Origin: Chalara sp. BL73
Taxonomy: Eukaryota > Ascomycota > Leotiomycetes > Helotiales
Reading direction: 5' to 3'
Assembly: GCA_918026815.1 (NCBI GenBank)
Contig: CAKJVC010000069.1
Coordinates: 402,927-466,926, forward strand
DNA length: 64,000 nucleotides
In this document: positions 23,986 to 35,696 of the stretch, piece by piece
Numbering within the stretch: position 1 is the stretch's first letter
Layout of the letters: each line of letters begins with the position of its first letter
The notes under the pieces: model-generated
Told to the model about the DNA's origin: nothing
Seen by the model: the letters and a program-made list of their open reading frames with translations, nothing else
The model's database searches: none
Position numbers and translations under genes: made by a program

Positions 23986-26267
23986 ATGAAGCTCTTCGGC
24001 TTCGACAACACTCTCTTTGCCTGGTTATCTGCAGCATTATTAACTACTGCCACGGCACAGTCCACTTTCACGCCGGCCAGCCCTCCAGCCATACCTCTTG
24101 CTGTTAAGTCCCCCTACTTCAGCACTTGGCTCCAGTCTGGCAGCGATGGCGGCAATGGTGGATACTTGCCGGGCAGATGGCCACAATTCCATGCGTAAGC
24201 AGGTTTGCAAAAAACTGAATTTGGAGCGCGACCTCTGATTGTGGCTCACAGTGATCAAGTTACCGCCTGGACTGGAATGATTCGTGTGGATGGAAAGGCA
24301 TACATCTGGATGGGAGACCCAGGTGGAGCTCCATTAGCTACTCAGACGGCTTTTGAATATACTTCTACGAAGAGCATATTCACCTTAAATGTTGATGGAA
24401 AAGTTGAGCTGAACGTTACCTTTCTTTCTACTCTAAATCCAGCGGATATGAAGCGTCATTCTTTGCTGTTTTCGTATCTTGATGTAGGAGTACAATCTTT
24501 GGACGGAGCATCTCATGAAGTTCAAATTTACACTGATATTTCCGCTGGTAAGTTCTACAAACGTATAATATTTATGATTGCATCTAACATGTATAGAATG
24601 GGTAACTGGAGACCCTGCTGCCAACGCTGAGTGGGACTACGGAGTTATCCCTGATGTCGAAATTGCATACCACAAGGTATGGCGACAACAGCAACTCGAG
24701 TTCTCCGAACATAGAGATGGAGCTGATTGGGGATACTGGTATTGGTCCACCGAGGACGTAAGCGGGCTTTCGAGGCAGTCTGGAGTTGACAAGGATGTCC
24801 GAAGTACCTTCATCATTGACGGCTACCTCACCAATGCCAAGGATACGAACTTCCGACCTGTAAACCAAAATTGGCCAGTCTTCGCTTTTTCCAGAGATCT
24901 TGGTACTGTTACAGCTGATCCACAGAGCACTCTATTCACGCTGGGTTTGTGCCAAGATTTAGCGATTCAGTTCTCCGGGGCAAATGGCCTCGTAAAACTA
25001 CCATCTCTATGGAAGAGCTATTTCTCAACAGACTTGGAAGCTGTAAGTTCTGGAACGTTATGTATTTGTCTGCTGGTATTGACTTTCGTAGCTCGAGTTT
25101 CACTTTAACGACTATATCGAAGCCAGCAGACTTGCTTCTGAATTTGATCACAAGGTTCAGGTTGACTCGGTTGCTGCAGGTGGTCAGGATTACGCAACAA
25201 TCACCAGTATTTCAGCACGGCAAGCTTTTGGAGCCTTGCAACTCGTTGGAACCATCGAAAAACCCTATCTCTTCCTGAAGGAGATTTCGTCGAACGGCAA
25301 TACTCAGACCGTTGACGTGGTTTTCCCATTCCACCCGATTCTATTGTATACTGCACCGCATATGCTGAAACTCCTGCTTGATCCGCATTTTGAGTACCAG
25401 GAAACAGGTCGATATCCAAATAAATGGGCTGTTCACGATTTGGGTACACATTATCCCAACGCGACCGGGCACGACGATGGAAAGGACGAGCCGATGCCTT
25501 TGGAAGAGTGTGGAAATATGCTGATCATGACTTTGGGGTACTATCAGCATACCCAAGATCTTGATTATCTGAAGCAGCATTACCCTATCTTGAAACAGTG
25601 GACAAGCTTCTTGGTCGAGGAGTCGCTCATTCCTGCTGAAGCTCTATCCACCGATGACTTTGCGGGTCCGCTCGTCAACCAAACCAATCTTGCATTAAAA
25701 GGCATGATCGGCATCGAGGCTTTCTCTCACATTGCAAGGGCAATAGGTAATACAGTCGATGCAGACAACTACACTGCCATCGCTCACGACTATATCGATA
25801 AATGGCAGGTTCTGGGCATTGCTCATGATGATTCACCACCACACACCACCTTGTCGTACGGCAAGAACGATACTCACGGCCTACTCTACAATCTTTATGG
25901 GGATAGACTCTTGGATCTGAATCTTGTGCCGCAGTCCGTGTATGATATGCAGTCGACCTTCTATAAAACGATTGCATATGACTTCGGCGTGCCCCTAGAC
26001 ACGCGACATAACTGGACGAAGAGCGACTGGGAGATATTCACTGCAGCCATTGCGAACGATGACACTAAGACCCTGCTCATCCAGCGTTTGGCACGGTTCG
26101 TGCGAGATACCTCAACGGCTCTTCCCTTCACGGATCTCTATGATGCGCCGAGTGGTGGATGGCCCATTGGAATGGGCCACTTCCGTGCCCGACCTGTCGC
26201 TGGCGGACATTTTGCGCTACTGGCGCTGCCGCAAACGGCTGCTGCTTCGAAGATGAAGAAGTCGTGA
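23986..26267 (+). CDS. gtaA: Secreted glutaminase, GtaA family
   Basis: Exons: 23986-24194, 24252-24547, 24597-25042 and 25092-26267, giving 708 residues. The family hydrolyses L-glutamine to glutamate and ammonia outside the cell and is used in nitrogen scavenging. A signal peptide (MKLFGFDNTLFAWLSAALLTTATA) precedes a chain matching the family in length and pattern: PYFSTWLQSG, WTGMIRVDGKAYIWMGDP and LVGTIEKPYLFLKEISSNGN. Later blocks are WAVHDLGTHYPNATGHDDG, MPLEECGNMLIMTLGYYQHT and APSGGWPIGMGHFRARPVAGGHFA. These correspond to the DUF4964/5127/4965/1793 modules. Many N-glycosylation sequons are present. An in-frame ATG at 23947 would add 13 residues, but the inner start gives the better signal peptide. 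Confidence 0.92.
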
Positions 26268-26819
26268 TGATGGAGTTTGGTTAAGACTTTAAAGAGTTGC
26301 GTTGACAGCGAGGAGTTCCTGAAAATTGCGTTGCAATGGGTTGGCATCAGGGCTTTGGTTCCAAATCTTTAGGAACCAGAACTCCTGTGGTTGGCTACAT
26401 GGCTCATGGCCTGAGTCGAGGAATCATGGTTGATGAATCATGGATTATGGATAGGCTTTAAGCATTTAGCATAACTTAGGTTGTATTGAAATCAAAGCAT
26501 GGATTTTTAATATCGTTCTCCAGAAGTGCTCCCTGTGGATGAAAATGGGTTCTATGGCAAATTTATACTTCCGGTCTTCGAGCCAACAATACAAACTTCG
26601 AACCATTAATATTACGTCTTCAATCATCTAGCTTTCCCTCAAGTATGCCCCTCATCCATGAATTTTTTTTTTTTATTTAAAAAAAAGGGGGGGGTATAGA
26701 ACTAAAATGCCCAATCCAGTCTCCAAACTCCTGCCGCTTGCTGAAATGCATGCTTAAACAATGCCTTTATCTCTCTTGCTCTCGGCGACGCCACTTCGCT
26801 AATAAATTCTTCCTGCTAC
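26268..26819. other. Intergenic between convergent genes, with homopolymer block
   Basis: This is the 3' flank of glutaminase (+) and the membrane-protein gene (-). Adjacent runs of T, A and G occupy about 26666-26695, a likely slippage-prone spot. No gene is seen. Confidence 0.5.
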
Positions 26820-28829
26820 TCAATGAAACCTTAAACGCACGATTGAGAATAGCATGTTCTGCAACACATGGACCATGACCACCACGCCAGTTGGCAGCAG
26901 CTCAGGCCACATCCCCATATCATGCTTCCCTTCCCCCGTGACGTCGACTTTCCAGCCGAACCACATGATTCTCCTCACGACCCAGCCTGCCACGATCTCG
27001 CACGCCCAAGTCACGAGGGAGGCGTAAAACGTCCTTCCAAAGTCATAGTCCTCGCCTCTTCCCTCCCACGGCTCGTCAACGCTTCCCGGTCCCTCCTCCG
27101 GCATGCGGAACTTGTCGAATGCAAAATAGGGATACACATCCTTGTTCGCGCCGTAGTGGAGGACGAGGATGGAGCCCAGGAAGGCGAGCATGGAGACATT
27201 TTCGGCGAGCGAGCGGATGTAGATGTTGCGGGCGCAGAACTTTTGGTAGGAGGATAGGGATTGCCCATTTATGGAGAGGAGGGTGAGGAGCTGGTGGAAG
27301 GGTTTCGAGATCGTGAGGGGTGTGAAGACGATCAAGAATGAAGATGAGATGACTTGAAGGAAGATGAATTGTGCGTACGAGCGGAGACGGGCATATAAGG
27401 CGCGGACGTAGGTTTGGTAAGTCAGGGAGAAATAGCTGTTTGCATTAGTTAGTAGGGGCTTAAGCGAGGGGGGATAGCCGGGGGGGGGGATGTACAGTTT
27501 GAAGATCCAGCCTAATGGATATGAACCGACGCGCTCGCCTTCGTTGCCACCGAGAATCCATCCCACCAAGCCGTCAAGCAGATGTACGGTTATTACCCAG
27601 CTATATACATAGGCAATTGTCTCGAAAGTATTGTGGGGTAGAGTTCGAAGATAGATCTCGGCATAGGCTTCTCCTAACACATAGGCCAACATTGCTATGA
27701 ATAGTGCTGTGCAGAACCATATGAAGCGCATGAAGCTCGCAGGAATCCACCGTTTTCTTATAGCTCTTACGGTGGGGTCTCGGATATCAGCAGCTAGCGC
27801 AACTTCTAGTGGAGCATTGGGATCGAAAGAGTCTTGGTGGATAAGTGGCCGCCGAGCGCGATCTCGAGCCGCTATTGTAACATTGTCTTGGTCTCCGGTC
27901 CACCACGACGAGGTGAAGATACGTTGAGTTTCAGAAAGAGACTGGCGCAGCCCGAGGTGCCGTTCCTGACTCATGAGAATAGCAAAAGCTATAATAAGCG
28001 GCATAGCCATAGTGAAAAAGGTCCAACAGATCCAGGTCGTATTGAATTGTATAAAGAATCGAGCCTCCGGTATGAAGTAAACGGAAACAGGGACCGTTAT
28101 CGAGATGAGCGCAATCATAGAGATGGTAAACGGGAATCCAAGCATCTTCGGCCACCTATATTAATCAGCCCAATATTCTCTTACCAGGAAAGAAGTTTGA
28201 TATACCAGTTGAGTCTGTAAATGTTGAACACTTTTGTAACCCACATCAATGCAGTGACGTTGTAGAAGCCATAATATACGAAGAGGAAGAACCAGAAGTT
28301 GATCTCTACCCGAGCTGCTCCGTGACCGGGTGTTCTATGTCCAGATTGATCCTCATTATCGCCCTCATCCTGTAGCTGATATTGAGGGAATGGTAGTGCG
28401 CACCACGCAACCGCCTGCGCAAACACCCGTCAGCATTCCACCTTTGCTAAATTTTCGCTTTCCATCTTGACCTACAAATGCGGCCGGCAGCACAGCAAAT
28501 ACCGCCAATCTTGACCACCATCTATCCACCGCCCGCGCCACAGCAACTTGCTTAGGATCTAACCAGAGATCCTTCATCCAAGCCCTCCACGACCTTAGCG
28601 GATTCTCCTCTCCATCCTCGCTATCATCATCCCCATCGCCAATCCTCCCAAACACTGTCCCATATGCGAGTCCCAGGCCTCTGCCGAAGCTGCTCCGCCT
28701 ACCCAGCAAGCTGTTTCTGTGTACCTGTCGTTGCGCATCGGGGACGGCGCGGAAGCGACCCAGCAAGGGAGAGGAATCATTGGTCGCTCGTGAGGAATCG
28801 CCGGTCTGGAAGTTGAAGAAGGAAGGCAT
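26820..28829 (-). CDS. Polytopic membrane protein of unknown function
   Basis: Exons, in transcript order: 28829-28476, 28414-28206, 28155-27496 and 27435-26820, giving 612 residues. The N-terminal 100 residues are hydrophilic, Ser/Arg/Asp-rich and probably cytosolic. About eight to ten hydrophobic segments follow, for example INFWFFLFVYYGFYNVTALMW, FTISMIALISITVPVSVYF, FFTMAMPLIIAFAILM and SFLIVFTPLTI. A charged loop between the third and fourth groups carries SSWWTGDQDN. The second and third introns have good signals. The third intron (27495-27436) is exactly 60 nt and open, so retention would insert a Pro-rich loop of 20 residues. I do not recognise the family. The layout suggests an endomembrane protein. 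Confidence 0.78.
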
Positions 28830-29547
28830 TCCAGGTTCTTGACCTTTTAAAGAGGAAAGATGAGTAACATAGCCACTAGGATTTTGTTTTGCTGATTGCT
28901 TGTTTTTGGTTGAAAGAATATTTTAATCTACGAATGCACAAGCCTGACGAGCCCCTAGTTCTGGAACGGGTCGGGAATCAAGTGACGGAGAGAGCCGCAT
29001 TAGCGTGATTCCTTATCGATAAGGATCTGGAACCCTTTTTTTTTCCCTTTTTTTTTTTCCCTTTGATTTCCCATGTCCATGCTTTCCGGGAGAAATGCAT
29101 GCTACCAGAAAGAAGCACGATTTGAAAATGAGACTTGAATCACAAGAATAACAGACTTTGTCGTAACATCATCAGGTTTTGGGTTCGGTAGGCAAGAATC
29201 TGAAATCCACTAATGCGCCCCCACGGTTCACTGTTTCCGAATGGCGTTGCTCACCGCTGTCTCACAAAAAGGTCGTGGAACCATGAAGGAGGGGTAGCAA
29301 TTTGTGAGTGAGGGGCCTTACATGCTCGAAATCCTGGATGAACACTTTGCAGAGCACCTTTTAGTGGGGGGGAAATATTCGGTATATACGCTTTGTGGAT
29401 ATCCTGAACATAAACTCTTAACAGTATCCTAACACACCCCCAATATTTCCTCCCAGTTTTTCCATTCATAAGCAATGCTGTCTAGATGCCACCGACGCCA
29501 ACCCCATCGTTCCGTAATGAAAAATTATATGTTCGTGAAAAAGATAA
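28830..29547. other. Intergenic, with T-rich tracts
   Basis: This includes the upstream region of the membrane-protein gene and the 3' flank of APRT. T-runs occur at about 29035-29060. No gene is seen. Confidence 0.5.
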
Positions 29548-30287
29548 TTATTTACCCATTATGTCGTCTCGTAAAAGTGTTTCAACCGGTGCCGTGAGCT
29601 TGTCTCGGCCCTTCAGGAAGTCGAGTTCGAGGATGAAAAGGTATCCGATTAGTGTCCCACCAAGCTGCTCAACAAGCTTTCCAGCTGCTGCAGCAGATCC
29701 TCCTGCACATTTATGTCAGTGATCGTTTTCGCACGTGTAGAAAAATCATTGGAGTTATGCGAATGTTGTTGTGCAAACGTACCGGTTGCAATAATATCAT
29801 CAACCACCAACACCTTTTGTCCCGGCTTTACAGCATCCTTCTGAATATGAAAGAAATCCTGCCCGTACTCCTTCTCAAATGACGCCTCTGCCGTAGGGCC
29901 AGGTAGCTTTCCCGCCTTTCGAACAGGCGCAAAGCCGGCTCCTAATCGTAATGCCAGGCTGGGCCCAAAGAGAAAACCCCGCGCATCTAACCCCACCACA
30001 ACATCCGGCTTCTGGCCACCGTAAGAGGAGAGAACTTGCAGACTGAGAGCATCGATGAGGGTCTCGTGTAAATCGTGAGAGGCGAAGAGGGGAAGGATAT
30101 CGACAAAGTCAATGCCTGGAATGGGGAAGTCGGGAAATTGTCGGAGAGCTGCCCGCAGAATTAATTGTTTACCGGAGAGTTTGGAGGGGCCGGAGGGAGC
30201 GGCGGTGGACTCGGACTTTGGTCTCGAGGCATGGTCTGTCGTTTCTGCAAGGGAAGCAGACGGTTGGGTGTCTTGTTGGGCGGTCAT
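29548..30287 (-). CDS. Adenine phosphoribosyltransferase
   Basis: Exons, in transcript order: 30287-29783 and 29702-29548, giving 219 residues. It salvages adenine to AMP with PRPP in the cytosol. The fold is shown by [32 protein letters not shown] and [12 protein letters not shown]. The PRPP-binding loop [19 protein letters not shown] is split by the intron. The family is usually about 180 residues. Here about 38 additional N-terminal residues rich in Ser, Thr and Ala precede the conserved start ([17 protein letters not shown]). The extension has acidic residues and does not look like a mitochondrial presequence. An intron with GTACGT and a CTGAC branch joins in frame. Confidence 0.95.
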
Positions 30288-32231
30288 GGTCGAGAAAAGA
30301 AAAGAGAGGATGTATGTCGTCTAGATAGACAAGTGATAAAATTTGTGAGACGGGGTTGCGGCGCTGACTCGGGCTATTGTATTGGCGTGCAGTGGATACG
30401 CACTGGCCTGGATTGCACCCGCGTAGTTGCAGGGGAGTATGAGCAAATGAGGGAGGTAAGTTCGTGGTGCGGTAAAAGCTGGCCGGGTGGTGCTATAGCG
30501 CTATAAGTAAGCCAACTGATCGAAGCAGATCGTTGCAACCACTACGTCTGCGAGGCGTGTATGTTGGGAGACGTGCAGAAGCGAGGGATGGCAGCGACAA
30601 TGTATCAATAATGGTAAAGGTTTTAGTAGAGTGCAAAGTTGTTCAGACAAGGTGTTTGAACAAAAGTGAAAATAGTTGATCGCTCGTTGATTTAACCTTT
30701 CCAAAACCGACTAGCTAGTGACGGGAGTATCCAGTTCGTCTTCAGCTTAAATTACATTAACCTCATGTTACCATTCTTATAACAAAGCTGCAATCCTTTG
30801 GCAGCCTTTGTACTCCCATCATATTTTCTGTCGTTTCCATGTCTACTCATATCTCTGATATTTGTGGAGGGAAATCTGCTGAAATAGAAGCCTTGTCACA
30901 ACCCGTCACCCTTCTTGGAGCATTCTCAAGCGCTGTCTGGCTCCAGAACCAAAAAGTGTCCAACCCTTCTAGCAAGGAAATATATTAACATTCCGACAAT
31001 CCTTAAGCCGATGAGGCGATGCGGTCCTAGAATGCTGCCTCAAGTAGTGGTTGGATACTACCTACCAATCATAGCTCGTAGGAGCATCCTGCCTCTCCCC
31101 CACCATCCCGTGGCTAATTCAATTGAGTCATCATAGTTCCACATGCTATATAAAGCATAGCTGGCCACAAACGGCTGATAAGGAGGTCAGGAAAGCCTGT
31201 GTAAGAGAGGAGCTAGTTGTTTGGGGGTACCATGAGGGAATCATATTGTGAACTGATGTATAGAGGGTGCAGGAACGTTCATGCCCAAAGTAGCACGGAT
31301 CCAATCGATCCATCTCGTGTAGCGTTGCAGGGGTGCATCTGTCATGTATAAAAGCTTTTCGTCTCATACTTATGTGGGTGACAACGCACGACATAACACA
31401 GCAATGCAATGGCCTTCTTATCGATAAGGTCATCTTGCTAGTTCATGATTCCGTGCTGATTAGGCTAACCGGTTCTACCCGATCTACCCCCTGTTTACCG
31501 CTGTATTGACTTTAAAGGAGAATGATTGAGAACTAGAGACTACTGGAATCTTATGTTTGTGCCTCAACACATCAAATAATTTAGTGTATCGATAGGAAAA
31601 TTTAAGCTATGAGTCTGGGACCTGTGAAGTACACCTAAGTATTCGACTGCAACCTTATATCTCTCGCTTAAGCCCCTTTTGTCTCCACACGATTCATGAT
31701 TTCTTTCGTCAATATCAGAAGAATAGCGTTAAAGCAGAGCATCTTGCCCTAAAATATCTATTCACTCGTAGAAGACATACAAAGGGCAGAATATAAACTC
31801 TAAAAAATAATGATATGATAGCCACTTAACCCAAACACACACTGGTGTCAGTCTTGAACCACATTGCGGACATGCCTAATATCTCATTTGAGGATCACTA
31901 CATTCAGAACATATTAACTAGGTCAGAAGAACATTGACTCGCAAAGCGAGATTCAAACTATTGCTTGTTTATGTTAAAATGTTGCGGTAACAATGAAAAA
32001 TATTGGCAGAAGGTATTGGCAGCCTTGAGTAAAACTCAGCTTATCAGCAGTTCTTTCCAGAACAGTCTTTCAAAGTAGCATTTGCGAATTTTGCTGGTGA
32101 ATAACATCGCCTGCAGTTAAGGCAAGGCTGGAGTAAGGATAATGCTTGAGAATATCATAGATTTTACCAAGAATAAGTTGCTACGCGTTCCTACCTCCTT
32201 GCAATCTCTTGCAACCCACGCTCCCCCCGAT
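30288..32231. other. Intergenic, 1.9 kb, divergent upstream regions
   Basis: This lies between APRT (-) and the Rae1-like gene (+). Scattered short frames have no recognisable product. The segment 31500-32100 is AT-rich. An in-frame upstream ATG for Rae1 is at 32142. Confidence 0.45.
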
Positions 32232-33571
32232 ATGTCTTCTTTCAATTCTCGTTTGACTCCCACCGGGCTACGGTCAGCCACCATAGGTACAAGTGCAGAC
32301 CTTGAAAAAGATGTCATGTTATCATCTCCTCCCGAAGATAGCATCTCTTCGTTGTCCTTCTCACCCGTGGCTGATCATCTAGCCGTGAGCGCTTGGGATA
32401 AAAAGGTTCGCATCTACGATATCAAGACGAACCCCGGAGGAGCTGGGGTTGCGTCAATAGATTTCGATGTCCCGTTCTCAGCTGTGATTGGGCTGAAGTA
32501 CATTGCCGTTCTACACCAATATATTGATAGATTCTAACGCTTATAGACTGGAGCCAAAGTTGCAGGCGCAGGTGCAGATATGACTGCTAAAGTCATAGAC
32601 TTAGGCGCACAGGGCTATCCTTCTCAAACAGTAGCTGTTCATGACGCCCCAATCAAGGCAGTCAAGTTTGTCAAAGTATCTGGAATGGCAAGCCAACTAA
32701 TTGTTACTGGATCCTGGGACAAAACTATTCGATACTGGGATATGAGAACAGCAAATCCGGTTGCTATAATCGCTTTGCCTGAGAGAGTTTATGCTATGGA
32801 TGTCAGAGACAAGCTCATGGTCGCAGCCCTTGCAGACAAAAGAGTTGCGGTTATCAACCTTGATGATCCAGGACGCGTCCACAAGACTATTGAAAGTACT
32901 TTGAAGAATCAAAGTAGGACCATCAGCTGTTTCAAGGACAGTAGAGGATTTTGCCTTGGAAGTATTGAGGCGAGAGTCTCAACCCAGTATATTGATAAGA
33001 ACTACCAGCAGTAAGTTTTGCAAGACCGTATGCCGGAGAGAGGAAAGGACGAGAAGACCCTCTTGGTTGTGCTACTTCCAGCACCTGTCAATTTCTGTAT
33101 ATTTGGGCGGTAGTAAATATACTAACAACTCACAGTCTGAACTTTTCCTTCAAATGCCATCGAGATCAAGTATCAGCAGGTCCCAGGAGTCAAGAAGTCA
33201 AGTGCTGGAGCGTCAATGCTATCTCTACCAATTCAAAGACGGGTACATTCAGCACTGCTGGGTCCGATGGTACACTCAGCTTCTGGGACTACGAAGCTAA
33301 AACTCGACTCAAGGTAACAATCCAGTTTCTCAAACTTACCAAATAACTCGAAACCACTCTTAATACTGACCTTATTTGATAGTCATATCCAAGTGTTGGA
33401 GGACCCATTTCAGCTACAGCGTACAATTTTAATGCGAGCATCTTTGCCTATGCTGTGAGCTACGACTGGAACAAGGGCTATGCTTACAATACTCCCGATC
33501 ATCCAAATAAGGTCATGCTTCATCCACTGTCGGATGATGAGACCAATCCTAAGAATAGGAGCAAACGCTAG
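32232..33571 (+). CDS. rae1: Rae1/Gle2-like mRNA export WD40 protein (one-base frameshift)
   Basis: Exons: 32232-32497, 32547-33010, 33136-33313 and 33383-33571. With one base restored they give 365 residues, the normal Rae1 length. Rae1 is a seven-blade WD40 propeller that binds nucleoporins for mRNA export. Recognised blocks are [57 protein letters not shown] and [13 protein letters not shown]. The C-terminal half has [24 protein letters not shown] and [15 protein letters not shown]. Exon 1 is one base short: GTCCCGTT (32469-32476) should read GTCCCCGTT to give [11 protein letters not shown] before the GTACAT donor. Everything downstream is intact, so this is probably a base-calling error. 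An upstream in-frame ATG (32142) would add 30 residues. Confidence 0.88.
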
Positions 33572-33977
33572 TGATATTGAGCTTGGTAACTATTGCCTAA
33601 CAGTCTTGCATAGCATCGAACCCTACCATCACGGTGTCCACGTATTTGGACTAGGGGATGGAGACGCCCATGGAGCCTTTGCCTGGTACTTGTGAGGGTA
33701 AGTGTCTATCGTAGGATATGATAGTTTTAGAATATAGAAGCGCTGAAGCTGTTCAGATTATAAGTTCATGAATAAAAATTAATACAGTATTCAATGAAGG
33801 GTACCCAATTAATAAGTCTTGATAAGTCGTGACCTCAGTTATGATGGAATCCACGTGCAGAATGATCGATACTTAACCTTGGACAGCCTTGCCAGACAAG
33901 GCTGACAGATTGAGTTTGGCTGATTTCACTAAACCTCTTTTGTTTACACCAACCCCAGGACCTGGAGCATCATCACC
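33572..33977. other. Intergenic between tandem genes
   Basis: This is a short AT-rich spacer that carries the 3' flank of the Rae1-like gene and the promoter of the Vps38-like gene. Nothing further is recognised. Confidence 0.5.
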
Positions 33978-35696
33978 ATGGCTTCGGAATCCTCGCGTCC
34001 GTTGCTTCTTCCTCAGAACCGAAAAGTACGCCATCTACGAGGCATATATTTACGGAACCTGACACTCTCCCCACCACGGGGGAAAACAATCGACGATGGA
34101 GGGCTCAATAAGTCCCCTCAGAAGCTTGAGGCTTTACGAAGCCCTCCTCTGCATCATTCGCACTCCTCGTCAGAGCTTCGGCCCAAAACAGCTCGAAGGG
34201 TGAGCACAAATTGGGCTGGCGCGACTCCGGACTTCCGGCAGAAGAAGCTTGAGGATGTCATAGATAGTAGGATGGTGGATTCATTCTTCACCATACATTG
34301 CAAAGGACAGGACGAACCAATATATATCAGCGAAGTTGTGGAGAAGGCCATGAATCCTACATATCGATTTTTTGATCTGAAAACTCTGGGACCTGCCGTT
34401 AGTCGTTTGGATACAGTTGTTATAAGAATATGGGTCAATCGTGGACGCTTTGTTCCTTTGATTGAAGAGGAGGTTCAGCTGCAGTCTCTGCAGTTCATTG
34501 GGATGCTCGAAAAACACCCGTTTCCGTCCAATTGTATTCTTTTCCATCTGATAGATGGCATTTACACTATCGACCTCTCCTCCAAGCCCCTAAAGCCGAA
34601 AGCAGCCCTATATCTTCCAACATCCTCTTATAATACTCTAATGCGGCTATCCAATCTTGACGAGTCGATACAAGATGCTCTTGCAACTCGTGAAGAACTC
34701 GCAGATCAAATAAATGCCATCTTGCGATCTGCCGCTACTGATGAATCACCTCAAGCAAGAGAAGACGCAGCTCTGGCCACGCGATATGTGGCGGCGCAGC
34801 GGAAACTGCTAAAGCATTCTATACGAAAAAGAAACGAGCTCCAAACATCATTAGCTGCCCGACGTGCTGCCATAAAGTTGGGAGAAGAGGTTCAGCGGCG
34901 TGCAAATGACGATGTTTCTTCTGCACAAGAGAAGTTAGATGCATGTCGGAAACTACATGCTGCTAGTCAATCTGGTATACATGGCCAACGGAGAAGGATT
35001 TGCGAAGAATTACTGGACATATTTCCAATCGAATCTACCTCCCAATCCCTTCTCTTTACAATTTGCGGCCTTCCCCTTGCAAACTCTTCCTTTGATGATG
35101 CAGATGAAGACGTCGTGTCAGCCGCGCTGGGTTATGTTGGCCGAGTAGTTGATATGCTACAATACTACCTCTCTGTTCCGCTGCCTTACCCTATCACACC
35201 TGGCGGCTCTCGATCACTTATACACGACAACATCTCAGTACTCGACTCGAATGCACGGTCGTTTCCTCTATTCCCTAAATCAACTATCAAATTTAGGTTC
35301 GATTATGGCGTCTTTTTGCTGAACAAAGACATCGAAGTTCTAGCAGAAAGCCAAGGGTTAAAAGTCGTTGATATCAGGCAAACACTGCCAAATCTCAAAT
35401 ATCTGCTCTATGTAGCTAGTGCAGGCAGTGAAGAGCTTCCAGGGCGGAAGAGAGGAGGCGTAAGGGGCCTAGTAGGAGGATGGAACGGAACACCCACAAT
35501 CAGTCGACGAGGAAGCGAAGAGAGCGAACATCGGAGCGATGCTGTGAAGAAGTTGAACCTGGGTGGAGGAGTCCTGAGTGGCTCAAGTGGGAATGGCAAG
35601 TTCAGCGAATTGAAGCCACCGAAGCTGCCGTTCGGCAATGACCACAGGCAAAGTCTGCGCACAAGCGGGCTCAGAGAGAATGTGGCCGGTAGATAA
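33978..35696 (+). CDS. Vps38/UVRAG-like (Atg14-family) PI3-kinase complex subunit
   Basis: One exon, 572 residues, with a strong Kozak context (ACCATGG). The N-terminal third contains a C2-like region (FFTIHCKGQDEPIYISEVVEKAMNPTYRFFDL, then VVIRIWV). A long coiled coil spans about residues 227-331 and is rich in Ala, Arg, Glu and Gln. A globular BARA-like region follows (LLFTICGLPLANS, ALGYVGRVVDMLQYYLSVPLPYPI, FPLFPKSTIKFRFDYGVFLLNKDIE). This order matches UVRAG/Vps38, the subunit that directs the Vps34-Vps15-Vps30 lipid kinase to endosomes. The C-terminal 90 residues are Gly/Ser/Arg-rich and probably disordered. Atg14 is the alternative, but the N-terminal C2-like part favours Vps38. Confidence 0.87.
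   Translation: MASESSRPLLLPQNRKVRHLRGIYLRNLTLSPPRGKTIDDGGLNKSPQKLEALRSPPLHHSHSSSELRPKTARRVSTNWAGATPDFRQKKLEDVIDSRMVDSFFTIHCKGQDEPIYISEVVEKAMNPTYRFFDLKTLGPAVSRLDTVVIRIWVNRGRFVPLIEEEVQLQSLQFIGMLEKHPFPSNCILFHLIDGIYTIDLSSKPLKPKAALYLPTSSYNTLMRLSNLDESIQDALATREELADQINAILRSAATDESPQAREDAALATRYVAAQRKLLKHSIRKRNELQTSLAARRAAIKLGEEVQRRANDDVSSAQEKLDACRKLHAASQSGIHGQRRRICEELLDIFPIESTSQSLLFTICGLPLANSSFDDADEDVVSAALGYVGRVVDMLQYYLSVPLPYPITPGGSRSLIHDNISVLDSNARSFPLFPKSTIKFRFDYGVFLLNKDIEVLAESQGLKVVDIRQTLPNLKYLLYVASAGSEELPGRKRGGVRGLVGGWNGTPTISRRGSEESEHRSDAVKKLNLGGGVLSGSSGNGKFSELKPPKLPFGNDHRQSLRTSGLRENVAGR

Noticed and set aside
23637..24092. Antisense frame over the glutaminase start
   Set aside because: It overlaps the signal-peptide exon of a well-supported gene and has no family features.
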